64,000 bases of DNA, from NCBI GenBank assembly GCA_018902385.1, contig JABSSW010000034.1, forward strand, positions 458,828 through 522,827, in the 5' to 3' direction. Shown here piece after piece: positions 39,181 through 49,692 of the stretch (position 1 is the first letter of the stretch; each line of letters opens with the position of its first letter). This DNA comes from Physcia stellaris. Its lineage: Eukaryota; Ascomycota; Lecanoromycetes; Caliciales; Physciaceae. Below the pieces are notes generated by a model. It was not told the DNA's origin, did no database searches, and worked only from the letters and a program-made list of their open reading frames with translations. The translations under genes and the position numbers were made by a program.

Positions 39181-41460
39181 TTATTTTTCGTTTTTTTTCA
39201 ATTTCGTTTCGAAACGATTAATTGATTTTTTTGAACGTTTTGCGCGATGTAAATATGTTTTTGAATGACGTCGAATTGATTGATCGTCGAAACAAAAAAA
39301 TAAACGCGAAACGTCGCGAAAAAAATTTCGTCAACGAAATAAATTCGTTTAAATTTCACATTCATATGATTATATTTTGAAATAAACAGTTTGAATTTAT
39401 TTGTAAAATCGTCGTGACAATTTTTAATGCATTGATATTTTCGAATTTGCGAAAATCGATGTGTACATTGCATGTAACAAAACGTGAATGCAATAAATGT
39501 TTTAAAAAATAATCAATTCATGCAATTCGTTAAAAATAATTTCGACGAACATTAATAAACAAATCATTGAAAATTCGATTTCGCGTATCGACAATTTTGA
39601 GAATTTTTGCAACATCAAATTGATATCACGAGACGAGCAATTTGATCAAATTGATGAAATTTTTGTCATCACGATTAACACGTCGACGTTATCGCATATA
39701 AAACAGTTGATTCGTACAATGCATTCAACAAAATATGCATGTATTAGATTTTTTGAAAAGCAAACATTTTGTACGAATTTTATAAATAATTTCGCGTGTC
39801 ATTAATAAACAATTGAAAATTTTGTTGACGAATTTGTAAATATTCGAATTTTTTGACAATTTGTTGTTTATTTATATCATTGCATGACATTTTACATTAT
39901 CATTCATTGTTCAGTAAGATTTGACGACAGTTTTTGAAAATGTTTTTGACACGATTCAACTTTTTATGCGATGTAAGTTTTGATTGTAAATAACGCAAAG
40001 TAACAACGAAGCGAATGACAATGAAAAAAATCATTGACGTCAATTTGAGAATGAGTTGTAACGAATTCGATAACAATCTTTTAATCGATCATAAACAATA
40101 AAGTTCACGATTTAGTCATTTCGCAAAGCAAATTTTGTTGTTTTTGAGTTAATTTCGTGAAAGACATCGACGATATTTTGAACATTTTGAAATTCATCGT
40201 CGTCGACATAGTATCAAATGCGATCGTGAAAATTTCAATTCGATCATTTACAGCGATATTGAAAGCGATGATAATGATATCGAAATTGCAATATGTCGTC
40301 GAATTTTCATTCGAACGTTTCATTTGCGATGACGAGTTTCGAAAAATCGTTGTGTTGTTTTTTCAATGAATCGTTGAAATTTTTTTTTAACAATCAAAAA
40401 TGAAAAATTGAATGAATGTGCATGTCATCGAACAATTCGAATTTGTAAACAATATTTCGTTTCTTGACAACGAAATATGAATTTAATTTTTTGTCATTCA
40501 ATTTATTAAATGAACGAATCGTTTTGATATAACGACGATTTAATCACACATAATTTTTTATTTCAAAATTGATAAAAAAACGAAATTTGTTGATTCGAAC
40601 AATCATTTTTTGTTTGACATCGACAGCGTTGATTTTAATTCATTCGATGATGCGATTCATTTTTTCGACAATGAATTCGTTTTGTTTGATTAATAAACGT
40701 TTTTTAATGATTTCGTAATCATTCAAATTTGAATCAAAAATCATTCGAAAATGATAATCTTTATTGATGAAAAAAAAATGAATTCGATGATTGCGAAAAC
40801 GTCATTGTTGTCAACGAATTTCATGATGTCGATTCAATCAATTCAATCGTTTTGACGATAATTGCAATACAAACGTAAACGAATTTCAATGTTTTGATTA
40901 ATTCGTTCGATTTGATCATCGATTTGAAATTGAAATGTCGTGAACAATTTACATTTGATTTTTAAACGTTTGCAAAAAATTTTTCAAACGCGATTTACAA
41001 ATTGATCATTTCGATTCGAAACGATTGAAAAAAATAAATCATGCGTGCGAAATACGTAATGAAACAATATTTTGACGCAAATTTCGATTGTCAATTCGTC
41101 ATCATCGATCACGCAAAAAACATAATGTCGTTTTTTGATTAATCGATCGATAATAATGCAAATAACGTTGTTTTTTTTGAATTCAAATAATTCGATTATG
41201 AAATTTATCGAAATATTTATTCATCGCTGATTAAATATTGACAATGATGTTAACAATTCATGACGATCATCGTGTGAAAATTTAAATCGTTGACATTTGT
41301 GACAATTACGAATGTAACGTTTGATAAATAATCGCATATTGAATCAATAATAATAGCGTTTAATGAGTTTTTCAATGCGATTCATGTTCGAATGAACACA
41401 AAAAAATTGATCGTGAACATCGCGAATTATTTCAATCATGAAATCTAGACGATTTGATAC
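39181..41460 (-). pseudogene. Integrase and C-terminal region of the nested gypsy element
   Basis: Near 41300-41240 the minus strand reads RYIRNCHKCQRFK, the C-x-x-C half of the integrase HHCC domain. Downstream frames (40323-40105, 39473-39198) are mutated beyond recognition; the core DDE residues could not be placed. The sequence just inside the 3' LTR (TTTCGTTTCGAAACGATTA) is shared with the BIR retroelement at 47096-47140, so both families have related 3' ends. Confidence 0.55.
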
Positions 41461-41971
41461 TCATAAATTCTCGTTTTTGAAGAAAACGTCGTCTCGATTT
41501 GAACATTCTTGTAAATTTATTTTCTCGTTGATAATCTGCTCATCGATCAAAGTCTGACGATGATTAATGCAATTCTCATTTTCTCGATTGATTTTCATTA
41601 TCCGTTCGTACAAATCGTTTTGAGCGTCAATCGAACACAATTGCAATCGAAAAAACGACAACAAAATTTGCTTTTTATAAAGTTTTCGTTCGTCGTCATC
41701 GACAAAACGAAATTCAAACATTCGAATCAAAACGTTCGTTTTAACATTTTTGATTTCGAATTGATATTGAATTTTGATGTTGTAATCGATCAAAATTTTT
41801 GTTCAACGTATTTGACGAGAAATAAATTTTTTGTTTGTCATGAAAATTTTCAAATTTTTGTGATCGATGTAAATTTCGACGAATTCGTCGATATTTTCGA
41901 ATTCGAATTTTCAATGTTTCAAACATCGAATAATGATTAAAAGTTTTTTGTCGTATATTTCGTAATTGCAT
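41461..41971 (-). pseudogene. RNase H C-terminal remnant
   Basis: 41793-41461 reads MIDYNIKIQYQFEIKNVKTN, VLIRM, equivalent to the D-Y-x-I-x-Y-x-P-G-x-x-N-x-x-A-D-x-L-S-R end of gypsy RNase H. ALSR has become VLIR by C-to-T changes at GCT and TCT-like codons. Confidence 0.65.
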
Positions 41972-42373
41972 TCGACAAAAATCATTTTTTTGTTGAAAAA
42001 AGTCATCGAATGAAAAATTTTTTCGTTATCGTATTGCGACAGAATTTCATTCAAACATCAATTCGATAAATCAATTTTTAATGTAATTTTACGATTACGA
42101 TCGTAATGTCGAAATATGAAAATTTCGATAATTTGTTTTTTCAATGTTTCGAACGTTTCATTGACGAAATCGATTCATTCGAAATCAGTTTTTTTTTTGA
42201 TTATTCGAGTCAAAAATTTGACGAATTTGAAAAATATTTTGATGAAACGACGATAAAAATTGCAAAAATTCATAAACGTTTGTATTTTTTTAATGCAAAT
42301 TGAACGAATTCAATTGACGATATTTTGAATTTTTTGAAATTCATACGTAAGTTTTTTGTCGTTAATATGACGT

Positions 42374-42992
42374 TCAAAAATGAGATTTTCGTTTGAAAAA
42401 TTCGCATTTCTTGATATCAATTTGAAATTCGATTTCTTTTAATTTTTGAAATATTTGTGTGAAATGTCGTTCATGTTTTTTTCGAATTTTGCTGTAAATA
42501 AAAATATCGTTCAAATAAATTTGACAAAAATGATTAATGTATTCGAACAACAAATCGTTCATGTAATGTTGTCAATTCGTCGAATCATTTGTTAATTCGA
42601 AAAATAATACAAAATATTTGTAAATGTTTAACGAACATATAAAAATAATCAATTTTTCGCTTTGTGAATTCATTCGAAATTTATTGAAAATCGATATAAT
42701 GTTCAATTTGAACAGAAATTTGCAATTTATAATTCGAACAAGAATTTTCTCAATCAATGATATAAAATAATCATTGCGTTTGATTATGACGTTTAATTTT
42801 CGATAATTTACACATAAACGAAATTGTTCGTTCGATTTGACGACGAATAAAATGAACGATGCGTACGATGTTTTGTTTGAATTGATAAATTTTTTTGAAA
42901 ATTTTCGTGAAAATACTTTTGAAAAATTTCGAATTTTTTGACGATAAAGAATAAACTCGATTTCGAGACAATTGTTTCGATTTTTCGATCAA
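42374..42992 (-). pseudogene. Reverse transcriptase remnant of the nested gypsy element
   Basis: 42757-42572 reads INCKFLFKLNIISIFNKFRM and YKYFVLFFELTN, matching RT fingers/palm (K-x-F-x-K-L-D-I-x-x-A-F-x-x-I-R-M and Y-x-Y-x-V-L-P-F-G-L-T-N). 42562-42374 reads FCQIYLNDIFIYSKIRKKHE, the catalytic Y-L-D-D-I-x-I-Y-S box at about 42517-42506 with the first Asp changed to Asn. Frame changes and TGA codons separate the pieces. Confidence 0.85.
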
Positions 42993-43029
42993 TTCGATTT
43001 TGTGATCGTAAAATTTATGAAAAAATAAT

Positions 43030-43837
43030 TTATCGATTTTTTGAAATTGAACACGCTTTCGAATCGTTTAAAAAAATCAAAAATTTTCGTTTCAATTTTT
43101 CGACGATTGCTTTCATGATTTTAAAAATTTTTTTGAAATCGATATCGAAATCGAATTTTATTTTGATTAAATTTTCTCGAACGTCGTCAATGATTTCGTT
43201 CAATTTTTTCATGATTAATGAAAACGTCTTGATTTTTTTTTTTTTTTTTTCGATTTTGTCAAAATTGATAAATAGCGACGTCGATAAAAACGACATTCAA
43301 AAACGTTTCGAAATCAAAATTTTGTTCGTCGTTTTCATTATCGAAAATCGAAATTTTGAATCGTTTATTAAATCGTCGAGCAAATTTCTTGATTAAATTC
43401 GATTTTCGAATAAAAATTTTCACGAAAATAAATCGTTGAGAATCTCGTATGATTTTAATTCGTTTTTTTTTTTTCGAGAATTTGTCAAAAAAATATTTTT
43501 TATCAATCTTTTCGATGACATATCGATAATTAAAATTCAATATGTTTTTGAAAAAGAATTTTTTTTCGTTTTCGAAATTCTCGACGATAAAAAAAAAAAA
43601 TTTAATTTTGAACGAAAATGAAAATGATCGTTTTTGAATAATTCGATATTTTTGAAAATTTATCGATATCGACTGTTTGATCGATGATGTTGACGATGAA
43701 AAATAAATTTTTTTAAAAAAAATTGATCGTTCGTTTTTAATTTTCAAAATTTTGAACGTTTCGAAATGAAAACAGCGATCGAATTTGAAAATAATTTTAT
43801 CGTTTTTTATATTCAAAATGATTTCGTGAACGTTCAT
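43030..43837 (-). pseudogene. Linker region of the nested gypsy element
   Basis: A 192-codon frame (43837-43259) and an 88-codon frame follow the protease. They are basic and Phe/Lys-rich without motifs; frames on the opposite strand are shadows. Probably the protease-RT spacer. Confidence 0.45.
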
Positions 43838-44206
43838 TCAAAACTTATTCAATATCAACGAATGAATTTCAATTTTGATTATGAACATGAAAATCGTGAT
43901 TTCTAAATGATTTTGCACGATAAATGTAAAATAAATGACATGAATAATAAATTTAATTTTTCGATCATCGAATTCGTTGACGAATTTCGATCGTGATAAA
44001 ATCACACAAATTATTTGAAATGTTTCACAAATTAATTGCGCAATTTTTTCATCAATGAAAACGTATTCAATGACATTTGTATTCATTAATGTTTGCAAAT
44101 TATGTTCGTATTTATCGAAAATTAATGTACATTTAATTATTAAAAAATTGTTTTGAAATTTATTGAACGTGTTGAATGTTTTTGACATTGTTAAAATAAA
44201 CAACAT
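43838..44206 (-). pseudogene. Retropepsin-like protease remnant
   Basis: 122-codon frame: NTNVIEYVFIDEKIAQLICE, ILSRSKFVNEFDDRKIKFII and IIKIEIHSLIL. It matches the protease block of fungal gypsy elements (D-S/T-G-A-T-G-Y-A-F-I-D-x-x-x-A, then P-x-x-V-x-G-F-D-G-R, then L-G-x-H-P-I-I-L-G). DTGATG reads NTNVIE, changes expected from G-to-A and C-to-T at GG, GAC and GCT. Confidence 0.7.
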
Positions 44207-44389
44207 TTTCGTCGCGATTTTGAAAAGATTTAAACGTTTTTCGATTCATGAATAAAAAAATCTCGTTGTTAATATCATTAGAATAATCATCAAAAAAAAT
44301 TGAATCGATTTCGATTTGAAAATTCATCAAAAATTCATTCATTTCGTTGATTGTCAAAATGTTTTTTTTTTGTTTAATTTTTTGAACAA

Positions 44390-45496
44390 TCAAATATCGA
44401 TAATTTTAAAAAGAAAACAATTTCGTATCAAATGATTGAAATTTTCACAACGATAACAATTTTTATCGATGTCATTTTTATCATAAAAAATTTTCATGAT
44501 CATTTGATCGACGACGAACATGATTTTTTTGACGTTAAACATGTTATCACGAATTACGATTTTGACAATTGATGTTTTGAAAATAATTCGTGAAATATTT
44601 TTAAATGTCGAATTTTCGAAACGTGTGATTTCAAAAAAATGTAATTTTTGATTCATTTTTTCAATCAATTTTTTTAAATTTTCGATTGTTTCAAATCGAT
44701 CGTTATTAACAATGACTCGTTGAAATTGAAAAGTAAATTTTTCGCGAAATTCGTCTGTCAGATTTTGTTTCGAATAATGAAACAATTGATTGAACAACAT
44801 CAAAAATTCGAAAAAAAATTTCGAAAAACGTTGATTGATACGCATGATAAAAATTTTGAATTTATTGCGTACGTTTCGTTTTTTGTTTTTTTCAACATAA
44901 ATCAAAATCAAAACATCAAAAATCATTTGAAAAATTTTGAAATAAACAATGTCAATTTTACGTCGAGCGAATAAATGTTCGCGAATTTTGTTTTCGATTC
45001 AATTGATAAATGTCGTTGTTTTGATATATTCGTGAACGAAATGATTAACGTTAACAATGAATTTGTTTTTGATCAATTGTTTTCAAATCTCGTAAAAAAG
45101 ATTTGAAATGTTTTCATTGAATTTGAAAAAATTCGACATTTTGACATTTTTATTCTTTTTATCGATGAACAATGTGAAATTGAAAATTGACGTTGTTGTG
45201 ATTTTTAGAAAATTTATTTCGTTTTGCAATTTTACATTGCGATTGATCAATTTAACATTTTCGATTTTGAATTTGATGTCATTTTGAAAAATGAACGTTG
45301 TTGTAAAATTCATTCGAAAAATATTCATTTCGTCACGCAACGTTTGATTATTTTTTTTGAATTTTTCATTTTCGATGTTGAGTTTGAATTTATCGACATT
45401 GAATTGATTTATATTTTTATTTTCTCGTCGAAATAAACTGACGATTTCTCGATTGTGTTTTTTGTTTTTTTCGATTTTTTCGAAATTTTTGATCAA
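44390..45496 (-). pseudogene. Gag remnant with zinc knuckle
   Basis: Frames 45496-45083 (coiled-coil-like, Asn/Lys-rich) and 44926-44390. The latter contains SKFFFEFLMLFNQLFHYSKQ and ends with CYRCENFNHLIRNC at about 44460-44415, a C-x2-C-x4-H-x4-C nucleic-acid-binding knuckle. This is the capsid-nucleocapsid part of the nested element. Confidence 0.75.
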
Positions 45497-46340
45497 CGAG
45501 TTATAATTTTTTACGTGAACGTTTCAATTTCAAACAGTTTGAATTTTCGCGTCACGATCGATTTTCAATTGATTCAACATTTGCAATATCGTGAAAAAAT
45601 TTTTGCGAATTCATTGTTGAAATTGTTCGACGATACAAATGTTTATCGCATGTTTCGTATCGTTCGAATTGTAATTTGCGTTTTTCGAAAAAACGTAATT
45701 TAAAAAAATGTTTTTTATCAATTTGAATGAATCGACGATAATTTGATTATTTTTCGAAAAAATTGTTAATTGTTGAATTTGATTAAAAATTTTGCGTTTA
45801 AATTTAAAAAAAATGATCACAAAAAAATGTTGATAAAAATAAACATGATTGAAATTTTAATGCAAAAAAAATTTCGTTTCAATGAATTCGACAATAAATA
45901 TTCAAAAATAATCGTGTTTTAAAAATTTGATCGTGAAAAACAACGAAAACAATTTTAAATTAATGTTATTTTCGATGAAATAATTCGTGTTGATTTATGA
46001 TGAATAATTTTTGATAAAACGATGAATGTTGAATTTCGATTTATCGTATAAATGTTTGTTGATTGATAATTTGACGATTATTTTTGCAATTCGTTTTTCG
46101 ATATATTCGATTTGATACATCGATTTTCGCGATAAACATTTTTTTGAAAATTTTGTACAACACTAAAGCGAATTAAGTTTTTTGTTTTTTTTTGTTGATT
46201 CGTTGAATAAAATCGAGTCTTTTTGTTCAATTTGATTTTGAAAATGACGTTTTAAATTTTCGTGATTGATTTGAAATTTTGTTTATTGAATAAATTGTCG
46301 TATTTCGAACAATTTGAAAAAATGAATGATTTAAAAATAA
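45497..46340. other. 5' leader of the nested gypsy element
   Basis: AT-rich, mutated DNA between the 5' LTR and gag. Short frames only. Confidence 0.4.
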
Positions 46341-46556
46341 TGTGAAATGTCATGCATTGATTGAATTAATACATAATTACACGAAAATTTCTAAATAAAA
46401 AAGCAAATACATGAAAATTTGTAAAAACATATGTAAAAAATTAAATCGTTTGAATGCGTCAAAACGATTTTCGACTTTAACATTCGATATGATAAAATAA
46501 CGATGTTAACACGATGTTAATTTGTTAAATGTTGAATTCGATGCACGTTCGTCACA
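46341..46556 (-). repeat. 5' LTR of the nested gypsy element
   Basis: 216 bp, TGTGAAATGTCATGC to TTCGTCACA, followed by the target duplicate ACGTG. Confidence 0.9.
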
Positions 46557-46926
46557 ACGTGTGTATTTTTCGAATTGTAATAAAAATGTGTTCGTGCAAT
46601 CGTTGAAAAAATTGTCGAGCAAATAAATAAATGATTTGATAAATAAATTTTGACTCGTGCAATTATCGAAAAAATATATATGTCGAGCAAATGATAAAAA
46701 AACGATCAATGAAATTGTACGATTTGCTGAATAAAATCGTATTGATGAACAATTGATTTTGCAATTGATAAATCAAATATTTGAATTTTGATTGATTGAT
46801 TCGATAACATCGTTGATTGATAATGTTATTCAATTCGTGTTGTCTTTTTGACGATCATTGATGATTAAACAAACGCATACAACAAATATACGTTTTTTGA
46901 TGAATAGAAATGAAATTTTAAAATAA
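46557..46926 (-). mobile_element. BIR retroelement copy 2, leader part right of the nested insertion
   Basis: Continues 38965 after removal of the nested element: a tandem leader repeat unit (46557-46630), then a segment also present left of the LTR at 49522 (46770-46926 aligns with 49365-49521, for example GATAACATCGTTGATTGATA). It ends at the LTR 46927-47095, which is therefore the 5' LTR of copy 2. Confidence 0.6.
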
Positions 46927-47095
46927 TGTTACAATCGTGCATGATAGTCGATATTCATTAAACGAAAATTCTAAAACTAGAAAAAAAGTATGTACAAATG
47001 AAAATCGAAAAATATGTGTAAAATTTGCGAAAATCAAATTTTAATCACGTGTTTTTTCAGTTTTGCGACAATGTTTTCGAAACACGTTCGTAACA
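46927..47095 (-). repeat. LTR shared by two tandem BIR retroelements
   Basis: 169 bp, TGTTACAATCGTGCATGATA to CACGTTCGTAACA. It matches 49522-49692. It is the 3' LTR of copy 1 (to the right) and the 5' LTR of copy 2 (to the left). Confidence 0.75.
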
Positions 47096-47416
47096 TTATT
47101 TTTTTCTTTTTACAAATTTCGTTTCGAAACGATTATTTTTTTATATTTTTTTTATCGATCGACGATTTCAAAAATATCGTTAATTAAAACGTAAATAATT
47201 GAACGAAATATTGTTAAAATTAAAATAATCGAAACAAATATAACAAACATAATTTAAAAACGAAAATCGAAAAAACGACGAAAACGTAAACGAAAACACA
47301 AATCGAAATTATACAAATGAAAATTTTGATTGCAAAAATGAAAATTTTGTTAAAGATTTTAATTGCAACGAAATATAAAAATATTTGTTATTTTGTGCAA
47401 CGAAAAAATCGATTTT

Positions 47417-48026
47417 TCAAATAAAACAAAACGATATCGATTTCGCGAACGTATATTGCTGAAAATTTTTCGAATTCGAATTTTTCAAATTTTGATTAAT
47501 CGATGTTTTTTGATTGATTGCAAACAAAAAATAAACGATAATTCGTAATTGATAAATAAATGAACGAACGTCAAAATTTTGCGAAAAAAAACGACGTTTT
47601 TGATGTTGCGACAAATCAAATAATTTAAATTTTTCACGAAACATGCGAATCAAATCATCGATTGTAAAATGAAATTTCGAAATCGATTTTCGAAATCTTA
47701 ATGCAAATGTTGCGAACAAAATAAATAACGAACATGTTGTCGATGCAATTTTCACAAATTTTGATATAATTTCGAATGTAAATAATGAAAAACGCGAACG
47801 TTTCGATGAAATTCAAAATATTTGTTTTGATGTTGCAACAAAAATAACAAACGAAATAAATAAATTTTTGATTTGTTTTGAGATTAATGACAAATCTAAA
47901 TATCGAAAAATTTGATATTGTTGTTGATGAAATGATTAATGAAATTGATTGTGAAATTGTTGATAAAATTGATAAAATTTTATTTTTTTTTTTATTGAAA
48001 TTTCGTTTCGAAACGAATTTATTCAT
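47417..48026 (-). pseudogene. Gag-pol linker of BIR retroelement copy 1
   Basis: 48026-47655 starts NKFVSKRNFNKKKNKILSIL, shared with copy 2. 47755-47417 reads KFHFTIDDLIRMFREKFKLF, DLSQHQKRRFFSQNFDVRSF and IIVYFLFAINQK, similar to the L-T-I-x-D-L-x-x-M-F and R-I-T-x-Y-F-L-P-A-x-N-Q-K segment that I associate with fungal gypsy gag-pol linkers. Not catalytic. Confidence 0.5.
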
Positions 48027-48298
48027 TTTTTCGTTGCATGATGTTGACGAATATATTCGTGAAATTTATTTTTCGAATCAAAAATTTTTTCGCAATGTTT
48101 GCAAACGATTTTTTTGCAAACGATTTTTTGAATATGTTGCAATAATCGAATCAATGACGAAAAAAACGCGAAACAATTCAAACACGAATGATATTGCGAC
48201 GAAAAACGAAAAACAAACGAAACAAAAAAAAAATTTCGAATTTCGAAAATTTCGTAAAAAAAATCTTTCGAATTTCGAAAATTTCGCAAAAAATGCAA
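48023..48298 (-). pseudogene. C2H2 zinc finger segment of BIR retroelement copy 1
   Basis: Reads KIVCKHCEKIFDSKNKFHEY then IRQHH. Same finger and spacing as copy 2. Confidence 0.65.
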
Positions 48299-48365
48299 TG
48301 ATCAAGATTTTTAATCATTCGTTTAAATTTTTCTTGACGATTTCGTTTTCGTTTTGTTTCTTGTA

Positions 48366-48775
48366 TCAGATCAATGCAAAATTACGTCGACAATCGAATA
48401 ACAAAATCAGCAAATCTGATTTTCGATATTGATGTTGACATTGTCGAAATTGTTGCAAAAAGTTCGCGATCTCGTTAAACAGATTGAATTTCAGAATATC
48501 GCAAACGAGTGTTGCATCGAAAAAGTCGATATTTGCAACAACAAAAATGAATTTCGTGATTTCGAATTGTAAAACAAACGAACATTCAAATGATTTTTGA
48601 AAATGTTTTTTTAACGATTCGAAATTTCGATTATTCGCTATTTTCAACGAGCAATGTATACATTTTGTTTTGTATTCATTATCAATGCATTTGAATTCAA
48701 CGACGATCATGAATTCTTTAATAAAATCATTGTTTTTTCAAATTCAATATTGAAAATTCGCTAATTTTTTTTCGT
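48366..48775 (-). pseudogene. BIR-like domain and gag core, copy 1
   Basis: With TGA read as former Trp the minus frame at 48775-48711 gives TYEKKLANFQYW-I-W then KNNDFIKEFMIVVEFKCID, followed by KTKCIHCSLKIAN, FESLKKHFQKSFECSFV. This lines up with a BIR: R/K-L-A-x-F-x-x-W, A-x-A-G-F (here I-V-V-E-F), C-x2-C, H-x6-C with a final C-x-F. The gag part reads FLQQFRQCQHQYRKSDLLIL then RRNFALI and TGA. This single frame is the cleanest copy: only two TGA codons interrupt the whole BIR. Confidence 0.65.
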
Positions 48776-48954
48776 ATGTGTTCAAAAATTTGACGAACGA
48801 AACGAAAACAAAAAAAAATTCGATTTTCGATTGAAATTTCGTAAGAAAATTCATGACAATAGAATGTTTCATGACGAACGAATTGAAAATTGTTTTGAAT
48901 GAAAATTTTCGATATAAATTTATGACGTGCATTTTCGATCGAAAATAAAAAAAA

Positions 48955-49215
48955 CGCGTCGATTTGATTTGCAAACGCGTGTGTTTTGATCAAATATTTC
49001 AAATTGTGATGAAAATAAATGTTCGAACGATTTCTGAAAATTGTCGAACAAATAAACAAATAAATGCTGATGCGAACGAACGAATCGATGAATTGTTTCA
49101 AACGAAATTGAAAAAAACACGTTATTTCGATTTGCAAATGCGTATATTTCAGAATTTTTTTCGAACTGTAATGAGTAAAATGTTCGTGCAATCGTTGAAA
49201 AAATTGTCGAGCAAA
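48955..49215 (-). repeat. Tandem leader repeat, copy 1
   Basis: Units with TTGTCGAACAAATAAA (49041) and TTGTCGAGCAAATAAA (49204), spacing 163 bp, related to 38640-38960. Confidence 0.65.
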
Positions 49216-49521
49216 TAAATATTGATGACTCGAACGATTGTCGACAAACGATTCGATTAATTGTTTGTTTCGAAAACGATACGATATTAAATGAAATTGT
49301 AAATCTGAATAAAATCGAAAATTTATTGATGTAACAATTGATTTTGTTGTATGATAAATCAAATTTTGAATTTTAATTGATTGATTCAATAACATCGTTG
49401 ATTGATAATATTATTCAATTCGTGTTGTTTTTTTGACGATCATTGATGATTTGTTAAAAAAACGCATACAAATACATGTATACGTTTTTCATTGAGTAAT
49501 AAAAATGAAATTTTAAAATAA

Positions 49522-49692
49522 TGTTACAATCGTGCATGATAGTCGATATTCATTAAACGAAAATTTTAAAACTAAAAAAAAAATGTACAGATGAAAATCG
49601 AAATGATATATAAAGATTGCGAAAATCAAATTTTAATCACGTGTTCTTTTCAATTTTGCGACAAACAATGTTTTCGAAACACGTTCGTAATA
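49522..49692 (-). repeat. 5' LTR of BIR retroelement copy 1
   Basis: About 171 bp, matching 46927-47095; the last bases read TAATA instead of TAACA. Confidence 0.75.

Larger units (their letters stand above)
38966..46556 (-). mobile_element. Complete but mutated Ty3/gypsy retrotransposon nested in the BIR retroelement
   Basis: LTRs 38966-39180 and 46341-46556 (215/216 bp, ends TGTGA...TCACA; first copy TATGA by a G-to-A change) with a perfect 5-bp target duplication ACGTG (38961-38965 and 46557-46561). Minus-strand domains: gag with zinc knuckle (45496-44390), protease (44206-43838), linker, RT (42992-42374), RNase H end (41971-41461) and integrase zinc domain (about 41300-41240). Total 7591 bp. 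All frames are broken and lack Trp, Gly and Pro. Confidence 0.9.
46927..49692 (-). mobile_element. BIR retroelement, copy 1: short, without RT or integrase
   Basis: LTRs 46927-47095 and 49522-49692 enclose only about 2.4 kb. Minus-strand content: leader repeats (49215-48955), one BIR-like domain and gag core (about 48775-48366), C2H2 finger (48298-48023), gag-pol linker (48026-47417) and a 3' end. No RT, RNase H or integrase trace fits in, so it is a non-autonomous deletion form. No matching target duplication was found because the left LTR is shared with copy 2. Confidence 0.7.

Noticed and set aside
36594-49692. CRISPR-like array from regularly spaced leader repeats
   Set aside because: Units are about 166 bp, nearly contiguous and similar along their whole length, without short repeats and unique spacers; the context is a fungal retroelement.
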